Shown: one piece after another, positions 48,705-60,354 of the stretch
How the letters are laid out: each line of letters starts with the position of its first letter
How positions within the stretch are numbered: position 1 is the first letter of the stretch
Assembly: GCF_035222275.1 (NCBI RefSeq)
Contig: NC_085881.1
Location: forward strand, 3,658,001 to 3,722,000
Reading direction: 5' to 3'
Origin: Podospora bellae-mahoneyi
Taxonomy: Eukaryota > Ascomycota > Sordariomycetes > Sordariales > Podosporaceae
Length of the DNA stretch: 64,000 bases
Notes under the pieces: model-generated
Seen by the model: only the letters and a program-made list of their open reading frames with translations
What the model was told of the DNA's origin: nothing
The model's database searches: none
Program-made: the position numbers and the translations under genes

Positions 48705-51141
48705 ATGCCTATCATCCCGACCACAGAGATTACACCACCTGCCCCGCCACCGGGCCCTCCCCGAAGCCGGGGCTCGACTGACGAAGGCGTTTTCGACGAT
48801 GCCAGGACCTACTACACCGCCGATGAGCGCCATCTGAACACCCGGGCGGGTGCCAGAACCCGCACCTACTCACAGGTATTTTCTGCTTGTGCTCATGGAG
48901 ATGACCAATGTGGCTGACCAGCATTGGGCTGCAACAGAACAGCTTGTTCAAGCAAATGGAGCGGATGGGCCTGAAGGAGCCTTACCGGAGAGGCAGTCAT
49001 GGTGAGTATTCTGATATTCCCCAATTTTCGAAACACATTACGAGCTGGTGCTGACAATGCTGTCTCAGACGAATCCACCATTCCACATTCTCGTCGATTC
49101 CTTATTCAAGTCGAACCTACTCTACAGAGCTTGCAGTCACAGGAGGATACCGATGGGAACATGCAAATCACCATTGAGGACAATGGCCCCAAGGTTCTTA
49201 CACTCCGCACTGCGGCGTCTAATGGGCACAACAGATTCGATATTCGAGGTACATACATGTTGTCCAACCTGCTCCAGGAGCTCTCTCTCGCCAAGGAGTA
49301 CGGCCGCAAGCAGATTATCCTCGATGAGGCCCGCCTGAACGAGAACCCTGTCAATCGTCTTTCGCGAATGATTCGTGATCACTTTTGGGAGGGACTCACT
49401 CGCCGCATTGATGCCTCCAGCATTGAGATTGCGGCGCGGGATCCCAAGGACTGGACAGACGACCCGAGGCCACGCATCTACGTTCCCCGGGGCGCTCCTG
49501 AGCAATACGAATACTACACCAAGGTGGCAGAGGAGAGGCCTGAGCTCCGGCTCGATGTGCAGCTCCTGCCAGAGAAGATTACCCCTGAGCTGGTTCGGGA
49601 TATGAATTCCAAGCCCGGTCTGCTCGCGGTCGACATGGAGGAGGAAGTCGATCCCAAAACAGGAAAGAAGACGCTCAAGGGCCGACCATTCGTCGTGCCA
49701 GGAGGTCGCTTCAACGAGCTTTACGGCTGGGACAGCTACATGGAGTCTCTGGGTCTGCTGGTGCACGACAAGGTCGACTTGGCCAAGTCTATGGTACAGA
49801 ACTTTTGCTTTTGCATCAAGCACTACGGCAAAATTCTCAATGCCACCCGATCCTACTACCTCTGCCGGTCACAACCTCCTTTCCTGACCGACATGGCGCT
49901 CCGGGTGTACGACAAGATCAAGCACGAGCCAGGTGCTCTGGAGTTCCTCCGGACGTCTATCTTGGCCGCCATCAAGGAGTATCACAGCGTATGGGTGGCT
50001 GAGCCGCGTTTAGACCCCGTCACAGGTCTTTCACGGTACAGGCCCGAGGGTCTTGGTGTTCCTCCTGAGACGGAGGCTGGCCATTTCGTTCATATTTTGG
50101 AGCCCTACGTCGAGAAACATGGCTGCACCTTTGAGGAGTTTGTTGAGGGGTACAACAATGGCAAGATCAAGGAACCCGAGCTCGACAACTACTTTATGCA
50201 CGATCGTGCTGTCCGTGAGTCGGGCCATGATACGACTTACCGTTTCGAGGGTTGCTGTGCCGACCTTGCCACGATCGACTTGAACTCTCTCCTCTTCAAA
50301 TACGAAACCGACATTGCGCGCACCATCCGAAATGTGTTCCACGACAAGCTTGTCATTCCTGCTGAGTATTGCGTGGGCAATATGGAGCCCAACCACGTCG
50401 AGGCGTCTGCTATCTGGGACCGCCGCGCCAAGCGGAGAAAGTTGGCCATTGACAAGTACCTTTGGAACGAGCAGGAGGGTATGTACTTTGACTACGACAC
50501 TGCGAACCGCAAGCAGTGCTCGTACGAAAGCGCAACGACCTTTTGGGCACTCTGGGCTGGTGTTGCCAGCCCCAAGCAGGCCGCAGCCATGGTTACCAAA
50601 GCCCTTCCCAAGTTCGAGGCTGTGGGGGGGTTGCTGTCCGGTACTGAGGAGAGTCGTGGTGAGATTGGCCTGGAGCGACCTAACAGACAATGGGATTATC
50701 CCTATGGCTGGGCGCCACAGCAGATTTTGGCGTGGACGGGGTTGTATCGGTACAGCTTCACAGAAGAGGCCGAGAGACTGGCGTACAAGTGGCTGTTCAT
50801 GATTACAAAGGCGTTTGTTGACTTCAATGGGGTGGTGGTGGAGAAGTACGACGTGACAAGGCCTATTGATCCGCACAGAGTGGACGCCGAGTATGGAAAT
50901 CAGGGGCTGGACTTTAAGGGTGTTGCCAAGGAGGGGTGAGTTCTGATTCTTCCATGTTGGGGTGCTGAGTATAATGACTAACAAAATGATTAGATTCGGC
51001 TGGGTCAACGCGAGTTATGTGTACGGCCTACAGATTGTCAATGCTCACATGCGGAGAGCCCTGGGAACGCTCACGCCGTATGAGACTTTTATCAGGGCCG
51101 TGGAGGAGAATAGGGCAAAAGCATTGGCGGAGTTGGTGTAA
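48705..51141 (+). CDS. NTH1: neutral (cytosolic, regulated) trehalase
   Basis: Four exons, 48705-48875, 48938-49001, 49069-50935 and 50994-51141, giving 749 aa, the normal length. It hydrolyses trehalose to two glucose molecules in the cytosol (glycoside hydrolase family 37). The N-terminal regulatory region has likely protein kinase A sites (RTYS and RRGS; the second straddles no intron). A calcium-binding loop ([12 protein letters not shown], residues about 106-117) follows, as in NTH1. The two trehalase signatures are [14 protein letters not shown] (289-302) and [10 protein letters not shown] (619-628). No signal peptide is present, separating it from acid trehalase. Family members are activated by phosphorylation, 14-3-3 binding and calcium during germination and recovery from stress. 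All exon phases agree. Confidence 0.95.
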
Positions 51142-51740
51142 ATTCTTTAACTGTCAACAATAAGAATGGAAAGAGAGGAGGGAGCAATGGATGGGTTTTG
51201 GGGAAGAGAAAAGACGACTAGAAATTGTAGAAGGTTGCATACCTATCCTAAAATGAAGATATCCCAGACGAGACCACCGGTATTGGCAGAGTGGCGATGA
51301 TCCAGCAAGGGTTTTGGTTGTGGTCGGTGAAATGATGAGAATGGAGGCATGATGGCAAGTGTGAGAGGGCATGAGACAGCCTGGTGGACAGTGAAGTGGA
51401 TGTTAGCTGAGGGTCCAAGGTGCTTTGCACAATGCCAACACCTAAAGAGAGCTTGATGGTATAGTAGGGGTGGTATGTGAAACCCACATTGGAGATGTAT
51501 TCAAGCCTCTCGAAGAGGTCCTCTTGTCAGGATGTATTGTGAGCTTGATAGTTTCTATCTCTCAAAAGCTTCCTCTAAGTCATTTCACATCTCTCTCTTG
51601 TTTGCTCGGTGCTTTACCTTTATAGCTCCTATCTAGCTATATCTAGACACCTTGCGGCCTCCACTCTGTCCAGATGCACCATGGCCTCTTCATCTACCAT
51701 CCCATCATTATATAGATATCATGTGCAGCTGCCCAATCTG
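51142..51740. other. 3' flank of neutral trehalase
   Basis: About 600 bp following the trehalase gene. Short frames only; no gene seen. It passes into the AT-rich repeat block. Confidence 0.55.
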
Positions 51741-53830
51741 TTAACATCGTCATCGGCAGCCGCCGACGAAATTTACATGATCGATGACAGCCAGAGATGA
51801 TTTCGACTCCAGCCGCTCAACACTTCATCTGAGCTTTTATTAACTTATCCGTTATAGCGATTGCAGCCGTTCGTTGCCTCGGCGACTGTGGACGAAAATG
51901 TAAATATGCCCCCTTTTCGCTTTTCGATTGCAGGCGATAAGAGGCGATTGCGGACGATAAGCTTACGATACAATGATGCCCTCCCCATTATTCCCACGCT
52001 TTTGGTTGCGGAGAATTAATAGATTCGGTTGCAGCCGCTTCAGCAGCAAGAGCATTATGGCATCAAGACAACACACCCAGTGAAATGCAACAAAGAGTTT
52101 GAAGAAACTCCTGACGGATGCTAGTAGTAACCTTACTAGGTAGCTTTTCTAAAGACAATTCTACTGCTCCTGCCTCTTCGATTTTGCCAGACGAATTTCG
52201 TCTGCAGCTGCTTAGCTGTCAGGTTGACGGCAAAGGGAAGAGGAAAGAAAGAGACATTAAGAAAACACAGCCGGAGATTTCCCTTTTCTTCTCCGATTGA
52301 TGATAGTTAATATTTCGATTGCAGCCGCTGGTATTTCGGTCACAGCTGCTGATATACCTAGATAATAAATAAAGCTGGGATGAAGGACTATCTACTGTTG
52401 TACTCGGGACCGCACGCTCTCGATCGAGTGAGATTGCTGCTACCGCAGTGGAGGGCAGACGAAAAAGACGTGATGCTGCTGATGAACAATGCTAGCGCAT
52501 AGGGAGAAGCAAACCTAGGGCAGTTACCTTCTCATGGAGCAGGATAGTCGGCCAAGAAGAAAAGAAGGATGTGGTATTGTTCGGGTCGGTGAACTGGAAA
52601 GCAAGAGTGGGAGAGGTCTCTGATAGAGTACTCTGGTCCACAAAGTCGCTCGAGTGGAATTGCTGCTGTTGCGCTAGAGAGCAAACGATGATGAATAATG
52701 CTAGAGCGAGGAAGGGGAGCGGGTGAGAGTAGGGGGAGGGGAAGGGTTGTATTCCAGTGCCCAACGCCACATTCCAGAGCATAAAGTGAGTGATCTTTAG
52801 TGGACTTATCTTTGCAAAACAAAAAAACATAAGTTGGTCTGCTGTTAAACATTGGTATTTTAATATGGTGAACCACTATACATTGTGAAGTTATCCAAGC
52901 CCTTATCGTTTTAACCGTTTACAGATATTTTTACATATTTACTTAACTATTTCCAGACGTTATGCATATCTAGTTAAGCGTTTACAGACGTTTTATATAT
53001 TTATTTAGCCATTCGCAAATACGTATCAAATTTACTTAACCCGTTTGCTAGCGTTATGCATATTTGGTCAGCTATTTAGAGACGATTCATATTATTTAGC
53101 TAACTGTTTGGAGCTGCTTAACATTCATTTGGAAATTATTTAAATATAAATTTCGATGCGTCTACTAATGCTTTTTTTTCCGTCTCAAGCCGCTTAGCTA
53201 TTCATCTAAGCTTATATTATACTTTCTTCTTTAAGCATCTAAGCAAACACACTTTGACGATGGCATCAGCTTTTCTATCTAAGCTCAATATTGAACATGT
53301 TAGTTCGGAAAATCTTATATTTTTAAAATAATATGGAATTGATGTCTATCAACAGCTCACTGCTGTTTGCAAAATAGCGTAGTAAATACACAAGTAAATA
53401 TAACGACAAAAGGCGTTAGGTCTCAAGTATTCAAGTCATAATGCAGAGAATTATCCATAGGCTCATAGATCTAAGATTAAAGCTTTAGAATAGTTTTTGC
53501 AAAATCCCAAGGATAAGCAGCATTTTCAAAAGCTTCAAACTGCAAATATAAAGGACACAAGATATGTGACGAGATGTAGAAGATATGCCAGCAAGCTTTT
53601 CTGGAGGAGATAAGCTATGAAGCATAGTAAAGTTGGACTTGTAAATAAGACTCTGTTGTTTTGTTATTGCTTCTAGTAAAAAAAGTTCAAATCTAGAAGA
53701 TATATCACCTACATGTGAAAAAAATGAAAAAATGAAAAAGGTCTTGAACAGACCTCTGGAAAAAGCTATTGCTGTCACGGTCAGACAATCGATTACTGAT
53801 TTAAAGAAAAATAGCTATTACTACGGACGT
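51741..53830. repeat. AT-rich, probably RIP-mutated repeat block
   Basis: Base composition changes sharply from the flanking DNA. The first part (51.75-52.35 kb) carries scattered copies of a motif near TTCGRTTGCAGCCGCT (for example at about 51.86, 52.03 and 52.32 kb). The second (52.85-53.8 kb) is strongly TA-rich with stop codons in every frame. TA excess and loss of coding capacity are what repeat-induced point mutation leaves in Sordariomycete repeats. I could not identify a transposon family or terminal repeats. Confidence 0.6.
52911..53125. repeat. degenerate ~31-bp tandem repeat array
   Basis: About seven successive units of 31-32 bp. Each begins near TTAAC/TTAGC, has a central TTT-NCAGACGTT-like core and ends in TATTTAC/TATCTAG/TATTTAT. 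Units differ from each other at many positions, mostly C/T and G/A differences. Confidence 0.6.
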
Positions 53831-54653
53831 TTTCGCGATAAGTAGAAGCGCGGATGCATTCGTCGATATAGTTGCTCACTTTTAAGCCAAAATTAACTTG
53901 CGATATGTTTGAGAATAAAATACTTCTGGTATTTCCAAATAAAGCAAAAATAAGATAAGCGATTGAGGTGCGGTGTTGCTTTTGCCTCGTTCGTGGCCCA
54001 AACACTCATTGCCGTCTCGGGCACCTCCATTGGGTACGCAGGCGAAGAATGTATCTCCCGCAGTGACTGCATTCGGCCCTGAAACCAAAAGCAGTCTCGC
54101 TAGGAAAAGGGCGGTAACCAGATTGTCTCACGTAAAGTTCACCATTACATAAGACAACTACTCCATTGTCACGAACTGTGATGCTCACAGTTAAAAGCCG
54201 GTGAAGGTCTGACCCATACAGGTAAGCAGCTCCAGGTTAAAAAGAGCAACCTCATCTGAAGGGGTTCATCTCCACAAGGTTGAACCTTGTACCTTGTACC
54301 TCGACACAACAGAAGGTGGTAGAGCAGATACCTAGGCATTCATTTTCTCCCCCTTCCACCCGCGAAGAAAGCTAAATGTCTATGAGCTCATAGCATATTG
54401 GAGGTGAGACAGATAGATTTTGAACAATCCTTGAGCCACATAACCTGAAGCTTCCTACCCAGCTTTTGATGCCTTGAAGCAGAATTCCCTGGCGTAGCAG
54501 TCAGTTTGGTACCGCATGAAGACCTTGGGCATTATCGGGATCTGAGGTTTCTCTCCTGATTTGCGTTACGACCAACGACCAGTTCTGGTCTACCATACAC
54601 AGCTTGACCAGGACCAGCAATTCACTGCACCAATCACTACCTCACTCACAACC
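53831..54653. other. transition region
   Basis: About 800 bp returning from AT-rich to normal composition. No supported gene. Confidence 0.5.
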
Positions 54654-55103
54654 ATGGCGAGATTGGCGTCCATCAGCACAACTAGCACAAAGGGATCTGC
54701 CCTCGCCGCGAGAGTAACCCTCTGCGGCGTGGAATGGGGACTTCAGTTGAGACTCTTCAGCTTTACAAGCACAAAGACCGCAAGAGGTACCACCAGTCGA
54801 GGCCTAGAAGATTCAACTGATCCATCAGCTCGAACCAGGCCGTCAAGTCAACGAGGTACTGCAGCAGTCCCGTGATTCCCCGCCCACGTCACAGACAGCA
54901 CATACAACGAGGAGGACCAGGTCATCAGAGAGACCAAAGCCAGGATAGGGGCGAAGCAGCAAAAGCTGGCAGGCCTGGAGGAAAAGGATCAGCGCATGGC
55001 GGATGAAATCACACGACAGAACATTGAAATAGAAAGAAGGCTAGCCGGACTGGAGTGTCCTGTTTATGATCGCTATTACGGACAACCTCGAGCTCGTATC
55101 TAA
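54654..55103 (+). CDS. doubtful small coiled-coil protein
   Basis: The second part (54895-55103) is a clean frame coding a coiled coil (NEEDQVIRETKARIGAKQ, then KLAGLEEKDQRMADEI) ending CPVYDRYYGQPRARI. The first part starts at an ATG in good context (54654) and is Ser/Thr/Arg-rich. Joining them needs an intron at 54856-54894 of only 39 nt; the GT-AG ends and phase agree, but this is shorter than usual. It could instead be a gene fragment next to the repeat block, with the true upstream exon lost. Family not recognised. Confidence 0.3.
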
Positions 55104-55837
55104 GTATCGGCAGAGTACATGGGTAGGTTGCCTAACCACGCACACAGCTCTTCATTCCTTAAGCTCTTAGCTGACCATCTTTGAAGTTTCATTAGCCCCT
55201 CTCGCGATCATAACTCACCCTCGGCGGTTCACATCCACTTCGGGGAAGAGAAGGCGCCATGATATCAACAACCAGGCGCCGAATTGCTCAACAAAACCCA
55301 TAATAAATGGACGAAACGGGGAACTTCACACAACAAAGGGATCTCGATAGCAAATAAAACAGAGTACAAGTCTGCCTGCTTTCTACTTACACCCCCTTTG
55401 ACCGGATAATATTTCGTATCAATAAAAGGACAAAAGATATCAATAATAATAAAATAAGAAAAGATCCTGCTCATAACCCGTCACAAATAAACATACTCCC
55501 TTCTGTTGGGCATCTTTCTCGATCCTCCATATCAACCCAATCTTGTTTACCCTTCTCCAGAAAGAACCGAAGCAAGAAAAAAAAAGAAACGAAGCAAAGG
55601 GGGACAAAAAGTGGTATTCAACTTGGTTACACACACACACCAAACACCAAACCCCATCAGCATACCAAACATCCAAAGGGGTAGTAGTAATCGAATAGGA
55701 AACGACACAAACCACAAGTCCTTCTTGATCAAAATTCTCATCAAACACCCTTTCTTTCAAGAAACCAAAACAAAAACGACATGGATATCAAAAACTGCAA
55801 AGCATGAAAAAAAAAAAAAAAGAGAAATAAAGAGAGA
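55104..55837. other. convergent 3' region
   Basis: 734 bp, A-rich toward the right, with an A-run near 55807-55820 just past the stop of the minus-strand gene. Expected to be 3' UTR. No gene seen. Confidence 0.55.
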
Positions 55838-56929
55838 TTAAACCGGACTTTGCGGCAAACTAGCCCCCACCATCAACCCCCCCCTCAAATCCCCACTCCC
55901 TGTCCTCCTCAACGCCTGGCTCATCGTCTCAATACTCAACTCCCCGCTCACGGTCGGCCCCCCCGCCGCACTCAACCCCAAAGGCGGGATGCTATGTCCC
56001 ATCAAACTCGTCGGGCTACCGAGCGGCTTCCTCGCCGGGCTGAGCTCCAACCCCTTCACACTTCCACTCTTACTGCCCGGATCACCCGCTGATGACGACA
56101 CCGGCGACCTGATTGGGGAAGGCGACCGGTTGGCGTTGTTGTTGAGCGAGGTTAGCGAGGTCAGTCCGGGGATGTGCATGCTCTCCCTGCTGCCGGCTAC
56201 TCCGCCAAAAGACTGCTGCTCGGCTTGTACTACATCCGCAAACGAGATGAATGACAGCCTGCGGACGTCAGTCGTGTCAAGACTGCCGTAGTTGCTTGCG
56301 CTGTCGGGGTTGGTGGGGCTGTTGCCTCGGTCAAGGGAGAAGGCCGCGAGCTCGTCGACCCATGTTGGCTCGTTGTAGCCGCCGCCGCCGCCGCCGGTGA
56401 CGGTTACGGCGGCGGGCTGATGGGAGGCGTGTGTGATGATCTCGACACTATCTGGGTTAAGGTGGGTGTCTGTGATGGCTTCGGAGGAGGCGTCAAGGAC
56501 GGGCGGGATGTAGTTCTCGGTCTGAATATGGGAGGGGATCGCAGGGGAGGTTGGGAGCGCGACGGCGGACTCTTGGACGTTGCGCTCAAAGATCTGGCTG
56601 CCCGCTGGGGACGCAAGACGTGGAGAAGAGGCGAAGGGTCGGCTGGGAGAGGACGGGGTGTAATGGATGTGTTCTGTGCGGATAGGAGAGGCAGCGGTTC
56701 GTCTTGTTGGCGAGAAGGTTGTTTCATTAGTAGACGGTGATGCGACTGTTTTGGAGGTCGATTTGATGACGTCTTCTACTTTTTTCTTGCCGAACCCAAA
56801 GAGACCGCGCTTCTTGGTCTTCTTCTCATCTCCATCCGCGCGCGGGGTCGCATCGTTTGAGCTTGGGATGGGCTGAGTGGGAAAAGGGACGGGTTCCCCA
56901 GTAGAGATGGTTGCTGAAGCTCCGGCCAT
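55838..56929 (-). CDS. unrecognised Ser/Pro/Thr-rich protein
   Basis: A single exon of 363 aa from MAGASATISTGEPV. I do not recognise the family. Residues about 30-55 contain KKTKKRGLFGFGKKKVEDV, a basic patch around GLFGFGKKK. The rest is largely disordered, rich in SP/TP sites, with a Gly6 run coded by GGC repeats (about 190) next to YNEPTWVDELAAFSLDRG, the only segment that looks folded. The frame stays open 78 codons further upstream (to 57163), giving a Pro-rich extension; I chose the internal ATG for its context and because the extension looks like translated leader. Phosphorylation-regulated scaffolding is a guess from composition. Confidence 0.65.
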   Translation of the reverse strand: MAGASATISTGEPVPFPTQPIPSSNDATPRADGDEKKTKKRGLFGFGKKKVEDVIKSTSKTVASPSTNETTFSPTRRTAASPIRTEHIHYTPSSPSRPFASSPRLASPAGSQIFERNVQESAVALPTSPAIPSHIQTENYIPPVLDASSEAITDTHLNPDSVEIITHASHQPAAVTVTGGGGGGYNEPTWVDELAAFSLDRGNSPTNPDSASNYGSLDTTDVRRLSFISFADVVQAEQQSFGGVAGSRESMHIPGLTSLTSLNNNANRSPSPIRSPVSSSAGDPGSKSGSVKGLELSPARKPLGSPTSLMGHSIPPLGLSAAGGPTVSGELSIETMSQALRRTGSGDLRGGLMVGASLPQSPV

Positions 56930-59670
56930 GGTTGCGATTTGCGAGTTTCGTCTTGGAGTTCGTAGAGAGTTTGGAGAATGAAGCGCAGGTCGAAGTTGGT
57001 CGCGATTCGGGGCTGTTGGCAGGTTAAACGGGGGAGCACCAGGTGGATCAATCCCAGTGGGATGGCTACTTGGTGGAGTCAGGGACCTTGGTGGATTCGT
57101 TCGATAAAGCTTCCAAGTCTTCTCTGAGAATCTGGATGCGACGCCAAACCAGGACGTTAGCAAAACACAGCCTCAGCAAGTCGTCTGAATACGTGGTTAT
57201 TGAAATTTTGTCAATCTCGGCAGAACGTTGCGGTGGGGGTAAAAAGCAAGTGTCGCGATAAAAAAAGAGACGGCCTGTGAGCAATGCGAATTTCCCGATT
57301 CGCCGCGAGTATATCGATTGTGAAGTGGTCTCCGCCGACGAGACCAATGGAGCAGAAGACAGGAAATGGGGATGCGGTCATACCTGATCACGGCTGGCGG
57401 TGCGACGCAGAAAGAAACAGCTGAGCAAGACGAGGCAGTCGGGAGCGTCTGGAATTATCTGGCGCGGCGCATTCGGGCCCAACTCTGCTCCCGTTGACCC
57501 GTTGCTATGCTGCTATGCTACCGTGCGGGTTGCGAGAGCAGCAACGAGAGCTGGAGGTTTGGGCAGCTTCTATTTGAAATGTCGGGTGGGCGCAAAAGCT
57601 GTTTTTAGCGGACGGGACGGTAAACAAGTTCAAGGGCTGACCGGTTGTCCTCGTCGTCGGGTCTGGGCCTTTTGCCTTTGTTCTTGTGAGTCTTGGGGAT
57701 TGTGATGTCGGGCGGTTGCCGAGGTGCGCTCAAATCGTGATCAGCAGGGAATGACGATGCTTGAGCTCGACGAGTCTACACAGAAAGGAGGGGAGAGCCG
57801 GACCGGGGTTTTAAGACGTAATGCCGTCCCACGCCGGCGCTGCCAAGATCTGATTGGAACCTGGAGGAATGTGTCTTCCTTCTTGTTTTGGGTCCGAGAG
57901 GGATGTGATGGGCATATCTATTTGGACTTTTTGTATCATACAAATGCGCCGACCGTCCGACCCTTTTAAGCTATCCCCTCCCTTTCCTTCTAGTAACCTA
58001 CCCTTCGTGCAGTCAGTCAGCGAGCGAGCATTGAGGCCACCCCTGACCAGACTGCTGTGCATGGCCGTGGCGGCGGCTCGGCACCAGCCAAAGCAGGAAC
58101 TGGAAGACTCGGTACATGATGTTCAACAGGTTTTTGGCGTGACAAAGTCAAGTGATGTTGAGTGGGCAAAAAGCCCGCTAGGCCAAGTTTCCCGGCTGAT
58201 GGACGAGCAGAGACCCCTCCTTCTTTGATCCCTCGACCCTCGACCCCTAACTGTCCGTGAGAAGGGAAAAGGAGCTCAAGCTGGAACTGGGCATGCCCGA
58301 TTTGTCTGTCTCTGCGACATGTGCGAGGTTCAAAGACACAGGGACGGCAAGCGATTGGTGCGATCCAGCCATTGTGTTGCATAAGTCACTGTCTCTGTCC
58401 AAGCTTCCCAATGGTGGGGTTGTGACCGATAAGGGGGCAGTCACAGTCAGGCAGCTTACAAGCTGGTTGCTTTTATTTGGGTCTTTTTGTTGAGATTTTG
58501 AAATGCTGGAGCACTAGTATTATCTTTGTTGTAATGTTTGCGGACTTACATCAGCCGATAGAGGGTAAACAATGGTGGCTGGATATAAGGTGATGGTGAT
58601 AGCCTGATGTGCCCCTCACCAGTCACATTGAGATACGGCACTCTCACACGAACTGGCCGGACTATTTTTGAAGGGATGAAACCAATACCCCTGAGATGAG
58701 CCGTTCGTATCAACTACAGCCTGAAGAATTCCCGTGTACAGTGAGGCAGGTGATCCTTCCCGTCAGGAGTAAGGCGCACATAAATTGAGGGACCAGATGT
58801 TTTCTGGAAGTCTGCAAACTGTGTACCAAATGTCACGTTCAACAGGTGCTATCTGAGAAACTTCGTAAGGGTACTGACATTCCCCCCCTGTCAGCCGCCG
58901 CGCCAGCTTCGCGGACGGTCATTTCCTTTTGCTTTAATTCTCTATGCGACCAGGCATCACACAAATCAGGGTCTCGGTATGCTCGGCGCCGCAACCACGC
59001 GAGTGGCTTACGTAGCTGTTGTCTTTAACCACTGGGACGCGTATAGCGTTTTACTTCATGTGTTCTGCCTGGCAGGTAACATCATAAAATTCCGGTCTCT
59101 TCAGACCTGCGACAGCGCTGTTCTGGGAGATGAAGCTGACCGATTTTGAGCATGGTGTAAGTGGGATACGTTACCAAGTGAAATTGCTAGGATGCCTAGC
59201 TAAAGACTAATGCCGAGCCGAGACTCTATTCTTGGGCTTGTTTGCTTTGTCGAATTCCTAGGCCCCAGTTACATATCCCAAGCAAACCGCTCCCGTGACT
59301 GACAGTCCGGCGGTCTCGGAGCAGGTTGACCGGAGCCGGCTTACTCCACCCGGGGCCCGGGTCTGGGGAAATGGTGGAGATCGACCCGGGCTCAGGGGTG
59401 ATTGGTTTGACCGTCCCAAGCTGTCGAGCCAAGCCCAAAGCATTGACCTCAGGCGACCCAAAAGTTCAGTTGAACCACGTGACCGAGCTTCCAACAGCTG
59501 CCGGGCTCAGAAAAAGTTATCGCGACTCCAAATCGCCCAGCTACCCGGCCGATGAGAAGGAGGAGAGGGGACCGCCGCCGCACGACATAACCACCACACC
59601 TCCGACCCCATTCCCGACGACGTGCACCCACTTTCTCTTGTCGGCCATTTCAGTCTAACCCTCCGTCAAA
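56930..59670. other. gene-free region upstream of the Ser/Pro-rich gene and mL58
   Basis: 2.7 kb holding the two divergent promoters. A GC-rich near-palindrome (about 59348-59362, core CCCGGGGCCCGGG) lies 0.3 kb before the mL58 start, with a further CCCGGG nearby. No supported gene in between. Confidence 0.5.
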
Positions 59671-60354
59671 ATGGAAGCAACCCTCTCCCGCCCAGCAGCT
59701 CGCTGCTGCTGTCTCCTCAAGACCACCACCCCTTCCACATCACGACTCCTCCGCCTCCCAAGTAACCAGCAACAAACCCGCCAAAAGTCCACCCGCGCCC
59801 GCCACAAAGCCTCCCTCAACATCCCCCCTCACCCCTCCTTCCTCTCCAACCCACTAGCATCATCCCAGACAGGATCAACAACCCTAATCTTCAACCCCCC
59901 CTCCTCCGCCCCCTCCGTCTTCCAGACCCCCTTCAAGTTCCTCCCCAAATCCGACCCCCGCCGCCGCGCCACCCTCGCCAAGAACCTCTTCTCCTCCTCC
60001 GTCACCACAAACTTTGCCTCCCAGCCGGTAGACGTCTCCTCCCTCCCCACCATTTTCGACGACCGGTCCCCCGCCACGGCCCCCAAGAACCACTCCCTCA
60101 CAAAAGAGGACGTCGAGGAGATGCGCCGGCTGCGTCTGGCCGACCCGATAAAGAACTCAGTCTTGAACTTGGCGAGGCAGTTTGGCTGCAGCGTCATGTT
60201 CGTCATGATGTGCGTCCAGGCCGGCAAGGAGCACAGAGACAAGGTTCACGTCGAGCCTCACGCGGCGGCGAGGGAGAGGTGGGGTCCCAAGAAGAGGCAG
60301 GCCAAGGAGGAGAGGAAGAGGAGGATGGAGATGTTGATGAGGGGAGAGATTTGA
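59671..60354 (+). CDS. MRPL20: mitochondrial large-subunit ribosomal protein mL58 (MRPL20)
   Basis: A single exon of 227 aa. It matches the fungal mitoribosomal protein mL58 (yeast MRPL20). The N-terminus is rich in Arg, Ser and Thr without acidic residues, as in mitochondrial import signals. The family core is visible: NPPSSAPSVFQTPFKFLPKS followed by DPRRRATLA, then LTKEDVEEMRRLRLADP and a helix LNLARQFGCSVMFVMM. A strongly basic C-terminal helix (PKKRQAKEERKRRMEML) would contact rRNA. It is a fungus-specific component of the mitochondrial 54S subunit. Confidence 0.88.
   Translation: MEATLSRPAARCCCLLKTTTPSTSRLLRLPSNQQQTRQKSTRARHKASLNIPPHPSFLSNPLASSQTGSTTLIFNPPSSAPSVFQTPFKFLPKSDPRRRATLAKNLFSSSVTTNFASQPVDVSSLPTIFDDRSPATAPKNHSLTKEDVEEMRRLRLADPIKNSVLNLARQFGCSVMFVMMCVQAGKEHRDKVHVEPHAAARERWGPKKRQAKEERKRRMEMLMRGEI

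Noticed and set aside
53485-53778. 97-residue minus-strand frame in the AT-rich block
   Set aside because: Composition-driven frame in RIP-like DNA, no domain and no splice support.
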